A DNA stretch of 64,000 nt from Streptomyces sp. NBC_00483 (GTDB taxonomy: Bacteria > Actinomycetota > Actinomycetes > Streptomycetales > Streptomycetaceae): assembly GCF_036013745.1 (NCBI RefSeq), contig NZ_CP107880.1, forward strand, positions 4,278,001 to 4,342,000, given 5' to 3'. The first letter of the stretch is position 1, and each line of letters begins with the position of its first letter. This document shows positions 1 through 10,142 of the stretch, in pieces. The notes beneath the pieces were generated by a model, which was not told the DNA's origin, ran no database searches, and was given only the letters and a program-made list of their open reading frames with translations. Made by a program: the position numbers and the translations under genes.

Positions 1-805
1 AGCGGTTGCGGCTGCCGTCCGGGGCGCACTTGATGATCCGGCCGTTCTCGGCGTGCGTGGTGCTCCCGACGTCGGCGTTGCGGCAGAACTGGCCCGCGCT
101 GTAGCAGTTGCCCGCGCTGGAGACGATCTCGCAGGCCGGGGCGGCCGGGGCCTGCGTCCTGGAGTGCGTGGGGGCGGGCGGCGGGGCCTTGGTCCTGGTG
201 TGCGTCGGGGCCGGGGCCTGCGTCTTGGTGCGGGGCGGGGTGGGCGTCGGGGTCGGGGTCGCCGAGTGTGTCGGCTTCGGTGTCGCACTCGGCGTCGCGC
301 TGTGCGTGGCGGACGGCCGCGGCGAGGACGTGACCGGGGCAGGCGTCGTCGTGGACGCGGCGGGACGCACCGACCGCGAGTCGGCGACGTCATCGGTCTT
401 CGGGGACGTACCGGCGCCGAAGGCACCCACGGCGACCATCAGGGCGACCGCGGCTCCGGCGACGGCCGCCAACGACCCGCCCAGCGACGGCTGTTGGACC
501 ATCCGCGTGCGCGGCGTGCGCAGTCCGGCGAGGACGGCCCCGCCGAGGGCGAGGACGACGGCCACGACCGCTCCGGCGCCACCGGTGCCGATCACCACGG
601 CCACCACCGCGCCGACGAACGCGACGGCGGCGAGCCCCGCGTCCCCCGCCGAGCGCCGGCGCAGCGCGGTCCACGCGAAGGGCAGCCAGGCGAGCAGGCC
701 GAAGCTGAGCACGGCTATGAGGGCTCGCCCGGCGCATCGGGCGCCGAAGTTCGCAAGGGGCTCGCCGCCCCGGGGAGCAGCCGGCGGGGCTGGTGTGTAC
801 GACAT
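1..805 (-). CDS. Membrane protein with Thr/Pro-rich linker and Cys-containing C-terminal segment (partial)
   Basis: Not a recognised enzyme. The minus-strand frame opens with ATG at 805 (MSYTPAPPAAP) and is open for 268 codons to the window edge, so the C-terminus is missing. Hydrophobic stretches lie at about residues 27-47, 57-96 and 112-132, giving three or four membrane segments. They are followed by a low-complexity Thr/Pro/Ser/Ala linker (about 145-222) with repeats such as TPTPTPT and APTHTRTKAP. A conserved-looking module with cysteines at 225, 234, 241 and 260 ends the visible part. The layout suggests membrane anchor, extracytoplasmic linker and a small disulphide-containing domain, but this is inference. 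No strong ribosome binding site is visible upstream. A hairpin separates it from mfd, which reads the same way. Confidence 0.6.
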   Translation of the reverse strand, partial: MSYTPAPPAAPRGGEPLANFGARCAGRALIAVLSFGLLAWLPFAWTALRRRSAGDAGLAAVAFVGAVVAVVIGTGGAGAVVAVVLALGGAVLAGLRTPRTRMVQQPSLGGSLAAVAGAAVALMVAVGAFGAGTSPKTDDVADSRSVRPAASTTTPAPVTSSPRPSATHSATPSATPKPTHSATPTPTPTPPRTKTQAPAPTHTRTKAPPPAPTHSRTQAPAAPACEIVSSAGNCYSAGQFCRNADVGSTTHAENGRIIKCAPDGSRNR

Positions 806-890
806 GCGCATCCCGTATGTGATGGAAATGTGAAGGATCGGGGGAGAAAGATAGCGCATGCACGGACCGCGGCGGCCCGGAACGCGGAAG

Positions 891-936
891 ACGGTGGTGG
901 GCCCGGACCCCCGCAAGGGTCCGGGCCCACCACCGT
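891..936 (-). terminator. Strong hairpin after mfd
   Basis: A perfect 20-bp stem with a 6-nt loop (arms 891-910 and 917-936) lies just downstream of the mfd stop on the minus strand. There is no U-tract, which is common for Streptomyces terminators. It probably ends mfd transcription before the next minus-strand gene. Confidence 0.8.
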
Positions 937-956
937 CGCCGCTGAGACTCCAGGTG

Positions 957-3900
957 CTACGAACCCAGGATCGTCGTCAGGAACTCCCCGACCCACGCCA
1001 GCAGTTCCCGGCCGACCACCGGCTTGCCGCCCATCTTCTTCGGCTTCGGGCGCGGCACGAGGAGCTGGTGGGTGGCCGACTTGATGACCGTGCCGGGGTA
1101 GAGGCGCTTGAGGCGGAGTTCCTGGGACTCCCGCAGCTCCACCGGCGCGAAGCGGATGTTGTTGCCCTGGAGCACGATCTCGCCGACCCCGCAGGCCCGC
1201 GCCAGCATCCGCAGGCCCGCCACGAGCAGCAGGTTCTCCACCGGTTCCGGCAGCTTGCCGTAGCGGTCGACGAGTTCCTCGCGGACCTGCTTGACGTCGT
1301 CCTCCGTGTTCGCGGAGGCGATGGCGCGGTAGGCCTGGAGGCGCAGGCGCTCGCCGGGCGCGTAGTCGTGCGGTACGTGCGCGTCGACCGGGAGCTCGAT
1401 CTTGACCTCCAGCGGCGGCTCCTCCTCGACGCCGCCTTCGAGCGAGGCGCGGTAGTCCGCGACCGCCTCGCCCACCATGCGTACGTACAGGTCGAAGCCG
1501 ACGCCCGCGATGTGCCCGGACTGCTCGCCGCCGAGCAGGTTGCCCGCTCCGCGGATCTCCAGGTCCTTCATCGCGACGTACATGCCCGCGCCCATCTCCG
1601 TGTGCTGGGCGATGGTGGCGAGGCGTTCGTGCGCGGTCTCCGTCAGGGGCTTCTCGGGCGGGTAGAGGAAGTAGGAGTAGCCGCGCTCGCGACCTCGGCC
1701 CACGCGGCCGCGCAGCTGGTGGAGCTGGCTCAGGCCGAAGTTGTCGCCGCGCTCCACGATCAGCGTGTTCGCGTTGGAGATGTCGATGCCGGACTCGACG
1801 ATCGTCGTCGAGACGAGGACGTCGAACTTCTTCTCCCAGAAGTCCACGACGACCTGTTCCAGGGCCTGTTCGGACATCTGGCCGTGCGCCGTCGCGATCC
1901 GCGCCTCCGGCACGATCGCCCGGAGCCTGGCCGCCGCCCTGTCGATGGACTCGACCCGGTTGTGGATGTAGAAGACCTGGCCCTCGCGGAGCAGCTCGCG
2001 GCGGATCGCGGCGCCGATCTGCTTCTCCTCGTACGGACCGACGAAGGTCAGGACCGGGTGGCGCTCCTCCGGCGGCGTCGTGATCGTCGACATCTCGCGG
2101 ATGCCGGTGACCGCCATTTCGAGCGTACGGGGGATGGGGGTCGCCGACATCGTCAGCACGTCGACGTTGGCCCGGAGCTTCTTCAGCTGCTCCTTGTGCT
2201 CGACGCCGAAGCGCTGCTCCTCGTCGACGATGACGAGGCCCAGGTCCTTGAACTTGGTCTCGGAGGAGAACAGGCGGTGCGTGCCGATGACGATGTCGAC
2301 CGAGCCGTCCCGCAGCCCTTCGAGCGTCGCCTTCGACTCGGTATCCGTCTGAAAGCGGCTCAACGCCTTGACGCTGACGGGGAATTGGCCGTACCGCTCG
2401 GTGAACGTGCCGAAGTGCTGCTGCACGAGGAGGGTCGTCGGCACGAGGACCGCGACCTGCTTGCCGTCCTGGACCGCCTTGAACGCGGCGCGGACCGCGA
2501 TCTCCGTCTTGCCGTAGCCGACGTCGCCACAGATCAGCCGGTCCATCGGGACCGTCTTCTCCATGTCCTCCTTGACCTCGGCGATCGTGGTCAGCTGGTC
2601 GGGCGTCTCCACGTACGGGAACGCGTCCTCCAGCTCCCGCTGCCAGGGGGTGTCCGAGCCGAAGGCGTGGCCGGGCGCCGCCATGCGCGCGCTGTACAGC
2701 TTGATCAGGTCGGCGGCGATCTCCTTGACCGCCTTCTTGGCCTTCGCCTTCGTCTTCGTCCAGTCGGCGCCGCCCAGGCGGTGCAGCGTCGGGGCCTCAC
2801 CACCCACGTACTTGGTGATCTGCTCCAGCTGGTCCGTGGGGATGTAGAGGCGGTCGCCGGGCTGGCCGCGCTTGGCGGGCGCGTACTCGACGACGAGGTA
2901 CTCGCGGGTCGCGCCCTGCACCGTGCGCTGCACCATCTCGATGTAACGGCCGACACCGTGCGCCTCGTGCACGATGTAGTCGCCGGATTCGAGGGTGAGC
3001 GGGTCGATCGTCTTGCGGCGCCGCGCGGGCATGCGGGCGCCTTCCTTGCCTGCGGCCCGCTGCCCGGTGAGGTCGGTCTCGGTGAGGACGGCGAGCTTCA
3101 ACCCCGGGTCCACGAAGCCGAATTCGAGGCTGCCGCAGGACACCTGGACGACGGACGGGGCGAGTTCACCGAGGTCCTTCTCCAGGCGGGCCGCGATGCC
3201 CTCGCCGCCGAGCACCTCGACGGTGCGGGCCGCGGGGCCGTGGCCCTCGGTGACGTAGACCGCGCGCCACCCGTCGGCGAGCCAGCCCTTGGTGTCGGCG
3301 AGCGCGCGGGCGGTGTCACCGCGGTACGTCTCCGGAGCGTGCATGCCGAGCTGGAGGGTGTCCGCCTCCCCGTCCACGGTGTCCGCCGCGAACGGGGACA
3401 CCGACCACCACATCATCCCGAGCTCGCGCGCCCGGTCCCGGACGTCCGCGATCGCCCACAGGGACGCGGCGCCCACGTCGATGGGGGCCTTGCCGCCGGT
3501 GGCAGAGGCGGCCCAGGAAGCCTGGAGGAATTCCTGGCTGGTGGCTACGAGGTCGGCGGCCCGGGTCCGTACGCGCTCCGGGTCGCAGACCATGGCCATC
3601 GATCCGGCCGGCAGCACGTCGAGCAGCAGCTCCATGTCGTCGACGAGGACGGGGGCGAGGGACTCCATGCCCTCGACCGCGATCCCCTCGGCGATCTTGC
3701 CGAGCAGTTCTCCCAGCTCAGGGTGTTGTTCCGCGAGGTCCGCCGCGCGGGCGCGGACATCGGCGGTGAGCAGCAGCTCGCGGCAGGGCGGCGCCCACAG
3801 GCCGTGCTCGGCGATTTCGAGGGAGCGCTGGTCGGCGACCTTGAAGTACCGGATCTCCTCGATGTCGTCGCCCCAGAACTCGACGCGGAGGGGGTGCTCC

Positions 3901-4490
3901 TCGGTCGGCGGGAAGACGTCGAGGATGCCGCCGCGCACGGCGAACTCGCCGCGCTTCTCCACGAGTTCGACCCGGGCGTACGCCGCCGCGGCCAGCGCCT
4001 GGACGGTCTCCTCCAGGTCGGCGCTCTGCCCGCTGCGCAGGGCCACGGGCTCCAGGTCGCCGAGGCCCTTGACCTGTGGCTGCAGCACGGAGCGGATGGG
4101 TGCGACGACGACGGAGACCGGGCCCGTCTCCGGGTCGTCGGACGTGGGGTGGGCGAGGCGGCGCAGCACGGCGAGGCGGCGGCCCACGGTGTCCGACCTC
4201 GGGCTGAGCCGCTCGTGCGGCAGCGTCTCCCACGACGGGTACTCGACGATGCCGCTCTCCGGCAGCAGCGAGCGCAGCGCGCCGGCCAGGTCCTCGGCCT
4301 CGCGCCCGGTGGCGGTCACCGCCAGGACGGGGCGCTTCGCCTCGCGGGCGAGCGCGGCGATCGCGAAGGGGCGGGACGCGGGTGGGCCCACCAGGTCGAC
4401 GTGCATCCGGTTGCCGTCCCCCGCGGCCTTCACCGCTTCAGCGAGGGCCGCGTCCTTGACGACGGCGTCGAGCAGTCCGTGCAGGCTCAT
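957..4490 (-). CDS. mfd: Transcription-repair coupling factor Mfd
   Basis: ATP-dependent translocase that displaces RNA polymerase stalled at DNA lesions and recruits UvrA, so coupling transcription to nucleotide excision repair. The 1177-aa length fits the family. An N-terminal UvrB-like region is followed by the CarD-like RNA polymerase interaction domain (residues about 510-600, with [13 protein letters not shown]). Then come the two RecA-like helicase domains: Walker [14 protein letters not shown] near residue 650, DEEQ box VDEEQRFG near 755, and motif [16 protein letters not shown] near 935. A C-terminal TRCF domain closes it. I start at ATG 4490 ([11 protein letters not shown]), where homology begins. 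The frame stays open upstream to 4652, but that stretch (MRRGVRGRAPS...) crosses an intergenic repeat and looks non-coding. Transcribed alone, with a strong hairpin behind it. Confidence 0.97.
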   Translation of the reverse strand: MSLHGLLDAVVKDAALAEAVKAAGDGNRMHVDLVGPPASRPFAIAALAREAKRPVLAVTATGREAEDLAGALRSLLPESGIVEYPSWETLPHERLSPRSDTVGRRLAVLRRLAHPTSDDPETGPVSVVVAPIRSVLQPQVKGLGDLEPVALRSGQSADLEETVQALAAAAYARVELVEKRGEFAVRGGILDVFPPTEEHPLRVEFWGDDIEEIRYFKVADQRSLEIAEHGLWAPPCRELLLTADVRARAADLAEQHPELGELLGKIAEGIAVEGMESLAPVLVDDMELLLDVLPAGSMAMVCDPERVRTRAADLVATSQEFLQASWAASATGGKAPIDVGAASLWAIADVRDRARELGMMWWSVSPFAADTVDGEADTLQLGMHAPETYRGDTARALADTKGWLADGWRAVYVTEGHGPAARTVEVLGGEGIAARLEKDLGELAPSVVQVSCGSLEFGFVDPGLKLAVLTETDLTGQRAAGKEGARMPARRRKTIDPLTLESGDYIVHEAHGVGRYIEMVQRTVQGATREYLVVEYAPAKRGQPGDRLYIPTDQLEQITKYVGGEAPTLHRLGGADWTKTKAKAKKAVKEIAADLIKLYSARMAAPGHAFGSDTPWQRELEDAFPYVETPDQLTTIAEVKEDMEKTVPMDRLICGDVGYGKTEIAVRAAFKAVQDGKQVAVLVPTTLLVQQHFGTFTERYGQFPVSVKALSRFQTDTESKATLEGLRDGSVDIVIGTHRLFSSETKFKDLGLVIVDEEQRFGVEHKEQLKKLRANVDVLTMSATPIPRTLEMAVTGIREMSTITTPPEERHPVLTFVGPYEEKQIGAAIRRELLREGQVFYIHNRVESIDRAAARLRAIVPEARIATAHGQMSEQALEQVVVDFWEKKFDVLVSTTIVESGIDISNANTLIVERGDNFGLSQLHQLRGRVGRGRERGYSYFLYPPEKPLTETAHERLATIAQHTEMGAGMYVAMKDLEIRGAGNLLGGEQSGHIAGVGFDLYVRMVGEAVADYRASLEGGVEEEPPLEVKIELPVDAHVPHDYAPGERLRLQAYRAIASANTEDDVKQVREELVDRYGKLPEPVENLLLVAGLRMLARACGVGEIVLQGNNIRFAPVELRESQELRLKRLYPGTVIKSATHQLLVPRPKPKKMGGKPVVGRELLAWVGEFLTTILGS

Positions 4491-4782
4491 GGAGAAGATC
4501 CGTCCCGGGTCAGTGGGCAACGCGAAGGGCCCGACACGTGGTACGGGCCGGGGGTTCCAGCGTACGTCGTCCTCCGGGGGCTCACCCGTTTGAACGTTTC
4601 CGGCTACCCGGGGTTGCGGACTCGGGGCTCTGCCCCGGACCCCGCGCCTCAAACGCCGGCGGGGCTGGAAAGATCGGGGCTCCGCCCCGGACCCCGCTGC
4701 TCAATCGCCGCAGGGGCTTGAATGGCCCAGCCGCCCAAAGGCCCCCGCGGATGAAGCTCCGCGGGGGCAGGAGGCCGGACGG
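4491..4782. repeat. Intergenic region with two copies of a dispersed palindromic repeat
   Basis: About 290 bp between mfd and the ABC permease, with no gene seen. It holds two adjacent copies (about 4624-4668 and 4676-4721) of a roughly 46-bp element. Each copy begins GGGGCTCYGCCCCGG and continues into a CTCAA-CGCCG-GGGGCT segment. The same element occurs at 12881-12927, 32697-32742, 49048-49104 (opposite orientation) and partly at 46530-46560. Both halves are self-complementary. It could act as a transcript-end structure for the permease and mfd region. Confidence 0.75.
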
Positions 4783-7374
4783 CTATTCCGTCGCGATTGC
4801 GTTCAGGACGTTCATGCGGCCTGCCCTGAAGGCCGGGATCAGGGCCGCGAAGAGGCCCACGAAGGCGGAGGCGATGAAGACCGCGATGATCGTCGGCCAG
4901 GGGATCTCCAGGACGCCGAGGCCCTCCAGGGCGAGCAGCTTCTGTGCGGTGGCGCCCCAGCCCATGCCGAGCCCGAGGCCGAGGAGTGCGCCGAAGACGG
5001 CGATGACCACCGATTCCAGGCGGATCATGCGGCGCAGCTGGCGGCGCGAGAGGCCGATGGCCCGCATCAGGCCGATCTCCCGGGTCCGCTCGACCACCGA
5101 GAGGGCCAGCGTGTTCACGACGCCGAGCACCGCCACGATGATCGCGAGCGCGAGCAGCCCGTAGATCATGTTCAGGAGCTGGCCTATCTGGTCCTTCAGC
5201 GTCTGCTTGTAGTCGGTCTGGTCCTTGACCTTGACGGTCGGGTCGGCGGCGACGGAGGCCTTGAGCGCCTTGTACGCCTGGTCGGCCTTGCCGGGCTCCG
5301 CCTTCGCGAACATCATCCCGTTCAGCGGCACCCGGTCCGCCGGCAGGTATCGCGTGGCCGTCGCGACGTTCGTGTACATCGCGCCCTTGTCGAAGACCGT
5401 GTCCTCGTCCGAGGTGATCGCCGCGACCTTGAGCCTGGCGGTCCGCCCGTGGTCGAAGGCGACGGTCATCGTGTCACCGGCCTTGATGTGGTGGCGCTCG
5501 GCGAACTCCGAGCCGACCGACATCGCGTTCTTCCCGTACGCCGCCGAGAGCTGCCCGGAGGTCATGTCGCGCCGCAGGTCCTCGGCGTAGCTCGGGCTCG
5601 CCGCGGAGATCTCCTCCTTCTCCTTGGCGCCGGAGGGGGTGGTCAGTGTCGCCTTGACGAACTTGACCTCGGTGACATGGGAGACGCTCCCGCCCTTCTG
5701 GACCTTCTTCATGGCTGCGGCGGCCTGCGGTGTGATGTCGCCGTTGCTCGGCTCGACGATGAAGTCCGCGCCGACCGACTTGTCGAGCTGGTCGGTCGCC
5801 GAGGCCACCATCGAGGAGCCGACGACGGAGAGGCAGGCGACGAGCGCGAGGCCGATCATCAGGGCCGCGCCCGTGGCGCCGGTGCGGCGCGGGTTGCGCA
5901 GCGCGTTGCGCTCGGCCATGCGGCCCACCGAGCCGAACATCCTCAGCAGCACGGCGCTGATGGCGCGGACCACGATGCCGGCGAGCAGCGGGCCGATGAC
6001 GACGAAACCGATGAGCGAGGCGACGATCCCCGCGCCGAGGAACAGCGAGCCCTCGCTCGCCTTGTCGGCCTGCGCGGCGAGGTACAGCGCGTACCCGCCG
6101 CCGCCCGTGAGGACGAGGCCGATGACTGCGCGTACGGCCCCCGCCTTGACGTCGGCCGGGGTGCCCGCGTCGCGCAGCGCGGCCATCGGGGAGACCTTGC
6201 CCGCGCGGCGGGCCGGCAGATACGCGGCGAGGACGGTGACGACGATGCCGAGCAGCAGGCCGATCGCCGGGGTCGTCCACTTCACCGTGAGGTCGCCGGT
6301 GGACAGCTCCATGCCCATGGACGACATGAGCTTCATCAGGCCGACGGCCAGGCCCACGCCCGCGCCGACGCCGACCACCGAGCCGACGACGCCGAGCAGC
6401 AGCGCCTCGACCAGCACGGACCGGTTGACCTGCTTGCGCGAGGAGCCGAGGGCGCGCATCAGGCCGATCTCGCGGGTGCGCTGGGCGACCAGCATCGAGA
6501 ACGTGTTGATGATCAGGAAGATGCCGACGAGGAAGGCGATGCCGGCGAAGCCGAGCAGGGCGTACTTGATGACGTCCATGAAGGAGCCGACGTCCGCGGC
6601 GTTGGCGTCCGCGGTCTCCTGCTGGGTCTGGATCTTGTACGCGCCGCCGGTGCCGAGGGCCGCGGCGACGTCCTTCTTGAGCTGCGTGTCGCTGACGCCG
6701 CTGTCCGCGGCGACGTTGATCTGGGTGAACTGCCCGGTCTTGCCGATGAGTTCACGCTGGGAGGTCGCGGTGTCGAAGTAGACGACGGCCGCGCCGGGGT
6801 TGGTCACCTTGAAGGCGGCGATGCCGGTGATCTTCGCCTTGAAGTCGCCGGTGGCGGCGATGGTGCGCAGCTCGTCGCCCAGCTTCAGGTGGTGCTTGTC
6901 CGCCGTGTCGGAGTCGACCATGACCTCGGTGGGGCCACGCGGCGAGTGCCCGGTGGTGATCTCCATGGACCGCAGGTCGTTGTGCGTCCAGTTGCCCGCG
7001 ATGGTCGGGGCGCCGGTGGTGGACCCCATGTTCTTGTTGTCGGAGTTCACCACGGTCACGTTCATCGAACTGACCGCGCCCTCGGCCGACTTGATGCCCT
7101 CGGACTTCTTCACGGCCGCGAGCGCGGACGCGGGCAGCGACTCGGGCCGCCCGGTGTCGCTGCCCTCGGCCCCGGAGCCCTTGGGGCTGACGGTGACGTC
7201 GGACGCGGTGGCGCTGAAGAGCTTGTCGAAGGTCTTGTCCATCGTGTCGGTGAACACGAGCGTTCCCGTGACGAAGGCGACCGAGAGCAGCACGGCGACC
7301 GCCGAGAGAGCCATCCGGCCCTTGTGCGCGACGAAGTTGCGCAGCGAGGTCTTCATGACCGTGTTGGCACTCAT
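4783..7374 (-). CDS. ABC transporter permease, FtsX/MacB-like with two FtsX domains
   Basis: Membrane subunit of an ABC exporter (863 aa). A signal-anchor-like first membrane segment (about 21-43) precedes a large extracytoplasmic domain, then a three-helix FtsX domain (about 275-400). A second block of membrane helices, a second extracytoplasmic domain and a C-terminal FtsX domain (about 735-860) follow. The two FtsX copies share TREIGLMRALGSSRKQV and TREIGLMRAIGLSRRQL, the coupling-helix region. Its ATG overlaps the stop of the upstream ATPase gene (ATGA at 7371-7374), so the two are translationally coupled. Substrate unknown. Family members export lipids, peptides or drugs, or act in cell-envelope stress. 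Confidence 0.92.
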   Translation of the reverse strand: MSANTVMKTSLRNFVAHKGRMALSAVAVLLSVAFVTGTLVFTDTMDKTFDKLFSATASDVTVSPKGSGAEGSDTGRPESLPASALAAVKKSEGIKSAEGAVSSMNVTVVNSDNKNMGSTTGAPTIAGNWTHNDLRSMEITTGHSPRGPTEVMVDSDTADKHHLKLGDELRTIAATGDFKAKITGIAAFKVTNPGAAVVYFDTATSQRELIGKTGQFTQINVAADSGVSDTQLKKDVAAALGTGGAYKIQTQQETADANAADVGSFMDVIKYALLGFAGIAFLVGIFLIINTFSMLVAQRTREIGLMRALGSSRKQVNRSVLVEALLLGVVGSVVGVGAGVGLAVGLMKLMSSMGMELSTGDLTVKWTTPAIGLLLGIVVTVLAAYLPARRAGKVSPMAALRDAGTPADVKAGAVRAVIGLVLTGGGGYALYLAAQADKASEGSLFLGAGIVASLIGFVVIGPLLAGIVVRAISAVLLRMFGSVGRMAERNALRNPRRTGATGAALMIGLALVACLSVVGSSMVASATDQLDKSVGADFIVEPSNGDITPQAAAAMKKVQKGGSVSHVTEVKFVKATLTTPSGAKEKEEISAASPSYAEDLRRDMTSGQLSAAYGKNAMSVGSEFAERHHIKAGDTMTVAFDHGRTARLKVAAITSDEDTVFDKGAMYTNVATATRYLPADRVPLNGMMFAKAEPGKADQAYKALKASVAADPTVKVKDQTDYKQTLKDQIGQLLNMIYGLLALAIIVAVLGVVNTLALSVVERTREIGLMRAIGLSRRQLRRMIRLESVVIAVFGALLGLGLGMGWGATAQKLLALEGLGVLEIPWPTIIAVFIASAFVGLFAALIPAFRAGRMNVLNAIATE

Positions 7375-8159
7375 GATGTGCGACCTCGGGCGTCGAAGTC
7401 CTTCATGCGGTCCAGGACGGCCTCGGCGGTCGGGCGCGCCATCTCGTCGACGATGCGGCCGTCCGCGAGGTAGAGGACGCGGTCCGCGTACGAGGCGGCC
7501 ACCGGGTCGTGCGTGACCATCACGATCGTCTGGCCCAGCTCGTCGACGGAGCGGCGCAGGAAGCCGAGGACCTCGGCGCCGGCGCGCGAGTCGAGGTTTC
7601 CGGTCGGCTCGTCACCGAAGATGATCGACGGCCGGGAGGCCAACGCCCGGGCCACGGCGACCCGTTGCTGCTGTCCGCCGGAGAGCTGTGTGGGCCGGTG
7701 CTTCAGGCGGTCGGCGAGCCCCACGGTCTCGACGACCTGGCGCAGCCACGCGGCGTCCGGCTTGCGGCCCGCTATGTCCATCGGGAGCGTGATGTTCTCG
7801 ACCGCGTTCAGCGTCGGCAGCAGGTTGAACGCCTGGAAGATGAAGCCGATGCGGTCCCGGCGCAGCTTGGTGAGCTTCTTGTCCTTGAGGCCGGTGATCT
7901 CGGTCTCGTCGAGGAAGATCTGCCCGGACGTGACCGTGTCCAGGCCCGCCAGGCAGTGCATCAGCGTCGACTTGCCGGAGCCCGAAGGGCCCATGATCGC
8001 GGTGAACCGGCCGCGGGCGATGTCCACGTCGACGTGGTCGAGCGCGACGACTCGGGTCTCCCCCGTCCCGTACGCCTTCACGAGCTGAAGCGCCCGCGCG
8101 GCGACGGCCGAACGCTGTCCAGTGTCCCTGTACCCGGGAATGGTTGCAGCCGTAGTCAC
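7371..8159 (-). CDS. ABC transporter ATP-binding protein, LolD/MacB type
   Basis: Nucleotide-binding subunit (262 aa) partnering the FtsX-type permease encoded next. All ABC motifs are present: Walker A GPSGSGKST, Q-loop FIFQAFNLLPTLNAVE, signature LSGGQQQRVAVARAL, Walker B SIIFGDEPTGNLD and H-loop VMVTHDP. I start at GTG 8159 (VTTAATIPGYRD), preceded by the ribosome binding site GGAGACT. The frame extends upstream to 8543 into intergenic sequence without family similarity. The first gene of a two-gene operon reading away from the MFS exporter gene. The shared 300-bp upstream region has palindromes that could bind a regulator. Confidence 0.95.
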   Translation of the reverse strand: MTTAATIPGYRDTGQRSAVAARALQLVKAYGTGETRVVALDHVDVDIARGRFTAIMGPSGSGKSTLMHCLAGLDTVTSGQIFLDETEITGLKDKKLTKLRRDRIGFIFQAFNLLPTLNAVENITLPMDIAGRKPDAAWLRQVVETVGLADRLKHRPTQLSGGQQQRVAVARALASRPSIIFGDEPTGNLDSRAGAEVLGFLRRSVDELGQTIVMVTHDPVAASYADRVLYLADGRIVDEMARPTAEAVLDRMKDFDARGRTS

Positions 8160-8457
8160 GGTAAGTCTCCTAAGTCGGTCACGCCTCGGATGCGTGGGAT
8201 CAACGCCTTGTGCGGCCAAGTCTGGTGGAGCGGGGTATCCCGGCGCGTTGTGGAAAAGCCCCGTCTTTTCCGGGGGAAAACCCCACCACCCAAACGCTAC
8301 GAACCCCCCTGTGCCCGCTCGTCCTCCAGCGGGACGAACCGACCCTGGCCCCTTGTACGGAGGCTCCCTTAGGGGAGGTCCACCCCTCGGTGGACGTCTA
8401 CTCAGGGGCGCCTCCACCCGCATAAGCTCCTGACGTAGATACGTGCAGGGGGAACAC
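8160..8457. promoter_or_regulatory. Divergent promoter region between the ABC and MFS exporters with two palindromes
   Basis: No gene is seen in this 298-bp interval. It contains an inverted repeat GGAAAAG-N6-CTTTTCC (8252-8271) nearer the ABC genes and a perfect GTCCACC-N4-GGTGGAC palindrome (8378-8395) nearer the MFS gene, next to an imperfect CTCCC/GGGAG repeat (8364-8377). These are candidate operators or transcript structures. No convincing -35/-10 pair could be fixed by eye. Confidence 0.45.
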
Positions 8458-10026
8458 ATGCAGGGGACCACCGACCGACGCCGCGGAGCCGTCGTCGCCG
8501 CGCTGATGCTGAGCATGGCGCTCGCCGCGCTCGACACGACCATCGTCTCGACCGCGGTGCCGCAGATCGTCGGCGACCTCGGCGGCTTCTCCGTCTTTTC
8601 CTGGCTGTTCTCGGGCTATCTGCTCGCGGTCACCGTCACCCTCCCCGTGTACGGGAAGCTGTCGGACACCTTCGGCCGCAAGCCCGTGCTGATCGCGGGC
8701 AGCGTGCTGTTCCTGGTCGGCTCGCTGCTGTGCGCGTCCGCGTGGAACATGGGCGCCCTGATCGCCTTCCGGGTGGTGCAGGGCCTGGGCGGCGGCGCGA
8801 TCCAGGGCACCGTGCAGACCCTGGCGGCCGACCTCTACCCCCTGAAGGAACGCCCCAAGATCCAGGCCAAGTTGTCGACCGTGTGGGCCACTTCGTCGGT
8901 CCTCGGCCCGGCGCTCGGCGGGCTGCTCGCCTCGTTCGCGGGCTGGCGCTGGATCTTCCTGATCAACCTGCCGGTCGGCGCCGTCGCGCTCTTCCTCCTC
9001 GTACGGCACCTGCACGAACCCCGGGCGGACCGGGAGAACGCGGCGCGGCCGCGGATCGACTGGGCGGGCGCGCTCGCGGTGTTCGCGGCCGGCGGGGCGC
9101 TGCTGACCTGGCTGGTGCAGGGCGGGGTCGCATGGGCGTGGGGGTCGGCGCCCTCGATCGCCCTGCTCTGTACGGGAGTTGCGCTCATCGGCGCCGTCTT
9201 CCTGATCGAGCGGCGGGTGGCCGAGCCGATCCTGCCGGGCTGGGTGTGGCGGCGGCGCACCATCGCGGCGGTCAACCTGGCGCTCGGCGCGATGGGCCTG
9301 CTGATGGTGGCGCCGACCGCGTTCCTGCCGACGTACGCACAGTCCGTCCTCGGCCTCTCCCCCACGGCCGCCGGCTTCGTGCTCTCCGTCATGACGCTGA
9401 GCTGGCCGGTCTCGGCGGCCCTGAGCCAGCACGTGTACCGCAGGATCGGCTTCCGGGACACGGCCGCGATCGGGATGGCGGGGGCGCTGGTGCTGCTCGC
9501 CGCGTTCCCGCTGCTGCTGCCGTATCCGGGTGAGGTCTGGCAGCCCACGCTGCTCAGCCTGCTGCTCGGCGCGACCCTCGGTCTCTTCCAGCTCCCGCTC
9601 ATCGTCGGCGTGCAGTCCACGGTCGGCTGGGCGGAGCGCGGCACCGCCACCGCGTCGGTCCTCTTCTACCGGCAGATCGGGCAGACGGTCGGCGCCGCCG
9701 CTTTCGGAGCGGTCGCCAACGGGGTGATCGCGGGGCGCCTCGGCTCCGGCGCCGACCTCGACGCGGTGGCGCGCGACTCGGGCGCCGACGAGGTGCGCCG
9801 GGCGATCGACGCGGCCGTCGACTCGGTGTACGTGGGCGCGGCCTGCGCCGCCGGAGTCGCCCTGCTCGTCCTCCTGACGCTGGCCCCGCGGCGCTTTCCC
9901 GTCCTGGAATCGGAGGCTCCCGATCCCGTAGCGGAGAAGAGCGGGCAGGAAAAGTCATCCGCGGCACAACTCCCCCACCAGCAACACTCACCTCACGTAC
10001 AAGAAAAGTCGCCCGGCACCGACTGA
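8458..10026 (+). CDS. MFS multidrug exporter, DHA2 (EmrB/QacA) family
   Basis: Proton-driven drug efflux protein of the 14-helix DHA2 class (522 aa). The first helix has the family pattern ALAALDTTIVSTAVPQIVGD. Loop 2-3 carries the motif-A sequence GKLSDTFGRKPV, and helix 5 carries the antiporter motif C (SSVLGPALGGLLA). The polar C-terminal tail (PVAEKSGQEKSSA...) is typical of Streptomyces members. I choose ATG 8458, spaced 7 nt from GGGGGA. The in-frame GTG at 8443 would overlap this ribosome binding site. It is divergent from an ABC exporter operon. No adjacent TetR regulator is seen, so the inducer is unknown. Confidence 0.93.
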   Translation: MQGTTDRRRGAVVAALMLSMALAALDTTIVSTAVPQIVGDLGGFSVFSWLFSGYLLAVTVTLPVYGKLSDTFGRKPVLIAGSVLFLVGSLLCASAWNMGALIAFRVVQGLGGGAIQGTVQTLAADLYPLKERPKIQAKLSTVWATSSVLGPALGGLLASFAGWRWIFLINLPVGAVALFLLVRHLHEPRADRENAARPRIDWAGALAVFAAGGALLTWLVQGGVAWAWGSAPSIALLCTGVALIGAVFLIERRVAEPILPGWVWRRRTIAAVNLALGAMGLLMVAPTAFLPTYAQSVLGLSPTAAGFVLSVMTLSWPVSAALSQHVYRRIGFRDTAAIGMAGALVLLAAFPLLLPYPGEVWQPTLLSLLLGATLGLFQLPLIVGVQSTVGWAERGTATASVLFYRQIGQTVGAAAFGAVANGVIAGRLGSGADLDAVARDSGADEVRRAIDAAVDSVYVGAACAAGVALLVLLTLAPRRFPVLESEAPDPVAEKSGQEKSSAAQLPHQQHSPHVQEKSPGTD

Positions 10027-10142
10027 TCGTTCACCCAAACGCTCCCCAACTCGTCTACCTACGAGTAACGTTCCGGCTCCCCACACACTCCCTGCGGTCC
10101 GCCCAGTCCCCGGCGGACCCGAGCCACGCAAGGAGAACAGGG

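Noticed and set aside
858..4721. 1287-codon open frame on the plus strand
   Set aside because: Antisense shadow of mfd in very high GC DNA; peptide is Arg/Leu/Asp/Val-rich without family similarity.
5449..7473. 674-codon frame opposite the ABC permease
   Set aside because: Antisense shadow; His/Asp/Arg-rich composition typical of reverse frames.
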